Assembly (NCBI GenBank): GCA_902489645.1
Contig: CABUAW010000093.1
Span: forward strand, 1 to 6,668
From: an uncultured Lachnospiraceae bacterium
GTDB lineage: Bacteria > Bacillota > Clostridia > Lachnospirales > Lachnospiraceae
DNA length: 6,668 nt
Direction of reading: 5' to 3'
Shown: positions 5,788 through 6,668 of the stretch, one piece after another
How positions within the stretch are numbered: the stretch's first letter is position 1
Layout of the letters: each line of letters begins with the position of its first letter
The notes under the pieces: generated by a model
What the model was told of the DNA's origin: nothing
The model's database searches: none
Seen by the model: the letters and a program-made list of their open reading frames with translations, nothing else
Translations under genes and position numbers: made by a program

Positions 5788-5794
5788 CTCCCTT
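5788..5794 (-). promoter_or_regulatory. Ribosome binding site supporting the TTG start of the Crp/Fnr gene
   Basis: AAGGGAG on the minus strand lies six nt before the TTG at 5781. The reading frame begins right there with no ATG or GTG in better position. Confidence 0.7.
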
Positions 5795-5795
5795 C

Positions 5796-5823
5796 GTTGT
5801 TAAAACAACATACTTGTTGTTTT
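5796..5823. promoter_or_regulatory. Overlapping inverted repeats, candidate Crp/Fnr operator
   Basis: Two inverted repeats share bases. The first is GTTGTT and AACAAC around 2 nt (5796-5809). The second, longer one has arms AAAACAACA and TGTTGTTTT around 4 nt (5802-5823), a 22-bp perfect palindrome, which matches the length and symmetry expected for a Crp/Fnr dimer site. It lies between the regulator's start and the shared -10 region, just downstream of the predicted regulator start of transcription and upstream of the ferredoxin promoter. This would allow autorepression and control of the divergent gene. Which protein binds is inferred from position. Confidence 0.65.
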
Positions 5824-5829
5824 TATTGT

Positions 5830-5837
5830 ATTATACT
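5830..5837. promoter_or_regulatory. Overlapping divergent -10 boxes
   Basis: TATAAT reads on the minus strand at 5835-5830 (towards the Crp/Fnr gene) and TATACT on the plus strand at 5832-5837 (towards the ferredoxin gene). Neither has a good -35 at 16-18 nt; TTGACT at 5853-5848 on the minus strand is only 12 nt away. Poor -35 boxes fit promoters that need an activator, and the overlap means both cannot be occupied at once. Confidence 0.5.
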
Positions 5838-5868
5838 GTTCCCATGAAGTCAATAAATCACAAACATT

Positions 5869-5876
5869 AAAGGAGG
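5869..5876 (+). promoter_or_regulatory. Ribosome binding site of the ferredoxin-fusion gene
   Basis: AAAGGAGG, eight nt before the ATG at 5885; near-perfect. Confidence 0.85.
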
Positions 5877-5884
5877 ATATCGAT

Positions 5885-6625
5885 ATGATTCGTAAAATTA
5901 TAAACATTAACGAAGATAAATGTAACGGCTGCGGCCTCTGCGCCCGGGCTTGTCATGAAGGCGCTATCGGGATGGTGGACGGCAAGGCAAAGCTTTTAAG
6001 GGATGATTACTGCGATGGTCTGGGAGACTGCCTTCCGGCCTGTCCTACCGGCGCTATCACTTTTATAGAACGGGAAGCCGCCGCTTATGATGAAGCTGCC
6101 GTCATGGAAAACAAAAGAAATCAGCGTCTGAGCAGCGAAAAACCTCTGGCCTGTGGCTGCCCGGGAAGCCAGTCCCGCCAAATCCGGCGCGACGACACAC
6201 CGACTGCCCATCCGACCGCCGCCCGGCCACAAACGGCAGCCGCCGCCCCAAGCACAGATTCCCAGCTTCGTCAATGGCCCGTTCAGATGAAACTCGCTCC
6301 GGTAAACGCACCTTATTTTAACAACGCCCATCTGCTGATTGCCGCTGACTGTACGGCTTATGCTTACGGCAACTTTCATCAGGATTATATTCGCGGTAAA
6401 ATTACTCTTATTGGCTGTCCAAAATTGGACGAAGGCGACTACAGCGAAAAACTGACGGAAATTATTAGAAATAATGCAATTAAAAGCCTCACCATCGTAC
6501 GAATGGAGGTGCCATGCTGCGGAGGTATTGAGCGTGCCGCAGTCACCGCTTTAAAAAACAGCGGTAAATTTATTCCATGGCAGGTTGTTACGATTTCTAC
6601 CGACGGCCGCATCCTCGACAGATAG
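5885..6625 (+). CDS. Ferredoxin-domain protein with Cys-rich C-terminal domain
   Basis: 246-aa cytosolic redox protein. The N-terminal 60 residues are a bacterial 2[4Fe-4S]-type ferredoxin fold. The first motif is complete, C13xxC16xxC19xxxC23. The second is C43, then Leu where the second Cys would be (46), C49 and C53-Pro, so one cluster lacks a ligand and may be [3Fe-4S] or use another residue. A CGCPG motif (C90, C92) follows. Residues about 98-127 are an Ala/Pro/Thr-rich, probably flexible linker. The C-terminal domain (about 128-246) holds further Cys in AADC156, IGC178PKLD and VPC211C212GG, which look like conserved metal or redox sites. I recall this family as a common clostridial 4Fe-4S protein, often next to a Crp/Fnr regulator and hcp, but cannot confirm it here. 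It probably passes electrons in an anaerobic stress or nitrogen-oxide response; that role is inference from context. Confidence 0.88.
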   Translation: MIRKIININEDKCNGCGLCARACHEGAIGMVDGKAKLLRDDYCDGLGDCLPACPTGAITFIEREAAAYDEAAVMENKRNQRLSSEKPLACGCPGSQSRQIRRDDTPTAHPTAARPQTAAAAPSTDSQLRQWPVQMKLAPVNAPYFNNAHLLIAADCTAYAYGNFHQDYIRGKITLIGCPKLDEGDYSEKLTEIIRNNAIKSLTIVRMEVPCCGGIERAAVTALKNSGKFIPWQVVTISTDGRILDR

Positions 6626-6647
6626 TCATAGAAACCAAAGGGCTGAT

Positions 6648-6668
6648 ATTCGGATTCCTCGTCCGAAT
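6648..6668 (+). terminator. Hairpin at window edge, probable truncated terminator
   Basis: ATTCGGA and TCCGAAT form a perfect 7-bp stem with a 7-nt loop, 22 nt past the ferredoxin-fusion stop codon. The right arm reaches the last base of the window. The bases just left of the stem (AAAGGGCTGAT) could extend it if the sequence beyond continues with the complement, giving a GC-rich stem with a T tract; this cannot be seen. Confidence 0.5.

Noticed and set aside
5996..6379. Minus-strand open frames of 127 and 69 codons under the ferredoxin-fusion gene
   Set aside because: Antisense shadows produced by the locally GC-rich linker region; no ribosome binding site or domain.
1..6668. Mobile element, phage, CRISPR or toxin-antitoxin system
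   Set aside because: No transposase, integrase, direct repeat array or toxin partner is visible; the XRE regulators are not next to a toxin-like gene.

Overview
The window looks like a piece of a chromosome from a low-to-mid-GC Clostridia-type Firmicute, Lachnospiraceae-like by feel. The evidence is strong AAGGAGG-type ribosome binding sites, one TTG start supported by a ribosome binding site, T-rich intrinsic terminators, a CsoR-family repressor, an anaerobe-type ferredoxin fusion and a haem- or redox-style Crp/Fnr regulator. Species cannot be named from this sequence. I see no transposase, integrase, phage structural gene, CRISPR array, tRNA or rRNA.

Left part (1-3213, all minus strand). 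A P1B-type heavy-metal ATPase (74-1957) is read from its own promoter. That promoter carries two nearly identical G-tract palindromes typical of CsoR/RcnR-family operators, one across the spacer and -10 and one across the predicted transcription start. An intrinsic terminator separates it from the upstream csoR-like gene (2079-2354). That gene is the last member of an apparent three-gene run: acylphosphatase (2932-3213), GNAT acetyltransferase (2379-2900), csoR-like repressor. The repressor has the Cys-His-Cys ligand set of Cu(I)-sensing CsoR. The ATPase lacks both an N-terminal CxxC metal-binding domain and the usual Cu(I) signature in TM7/TM8, so the exported metal is uncertain.

Middle part (3214-4451). 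A small stand-alone XRE regulator (plus strand) converges on a membrane-anchored XRE-type regulator (minus strand), with a perfect 12-bp-stem hairpin between them. Upstream of the membrane-anchored regulator, an 18-bp palindrome covers a consensus -35 box and is a candidate autoregulatory operator.

Right part (4452-6668). A Crp/Fnr-family regulator (minus strand, TTG start) is followed 19 nt downstream by an uncharacterised three-TM membrane protein. It is divergent from a plus-strand ferredoxin-fusion protein with a degenerate second Fe-S motif and a Cys-rich C-terminal domain. The 103-nt divergent intergenic region holds overlapping inverted repeats, a probable site for the Crp/Fnr protein. 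From memory this regulator plus ferredoxin pair often neighbours hcp (hybrid cluster protein) in Clostridia. No hcp gene is inside the window, and a hairpin at the right edge suggests the ferredoxin transcript may end there.

The window is mostly ordinary accessory and regulatory content. The most worthwhile leads are the mismatch between repressor and ATPase metal signatures, the unusual Fe-S protein with its palindromic control region, and the palindrome upstream of the membrane-anchored XRE protein.
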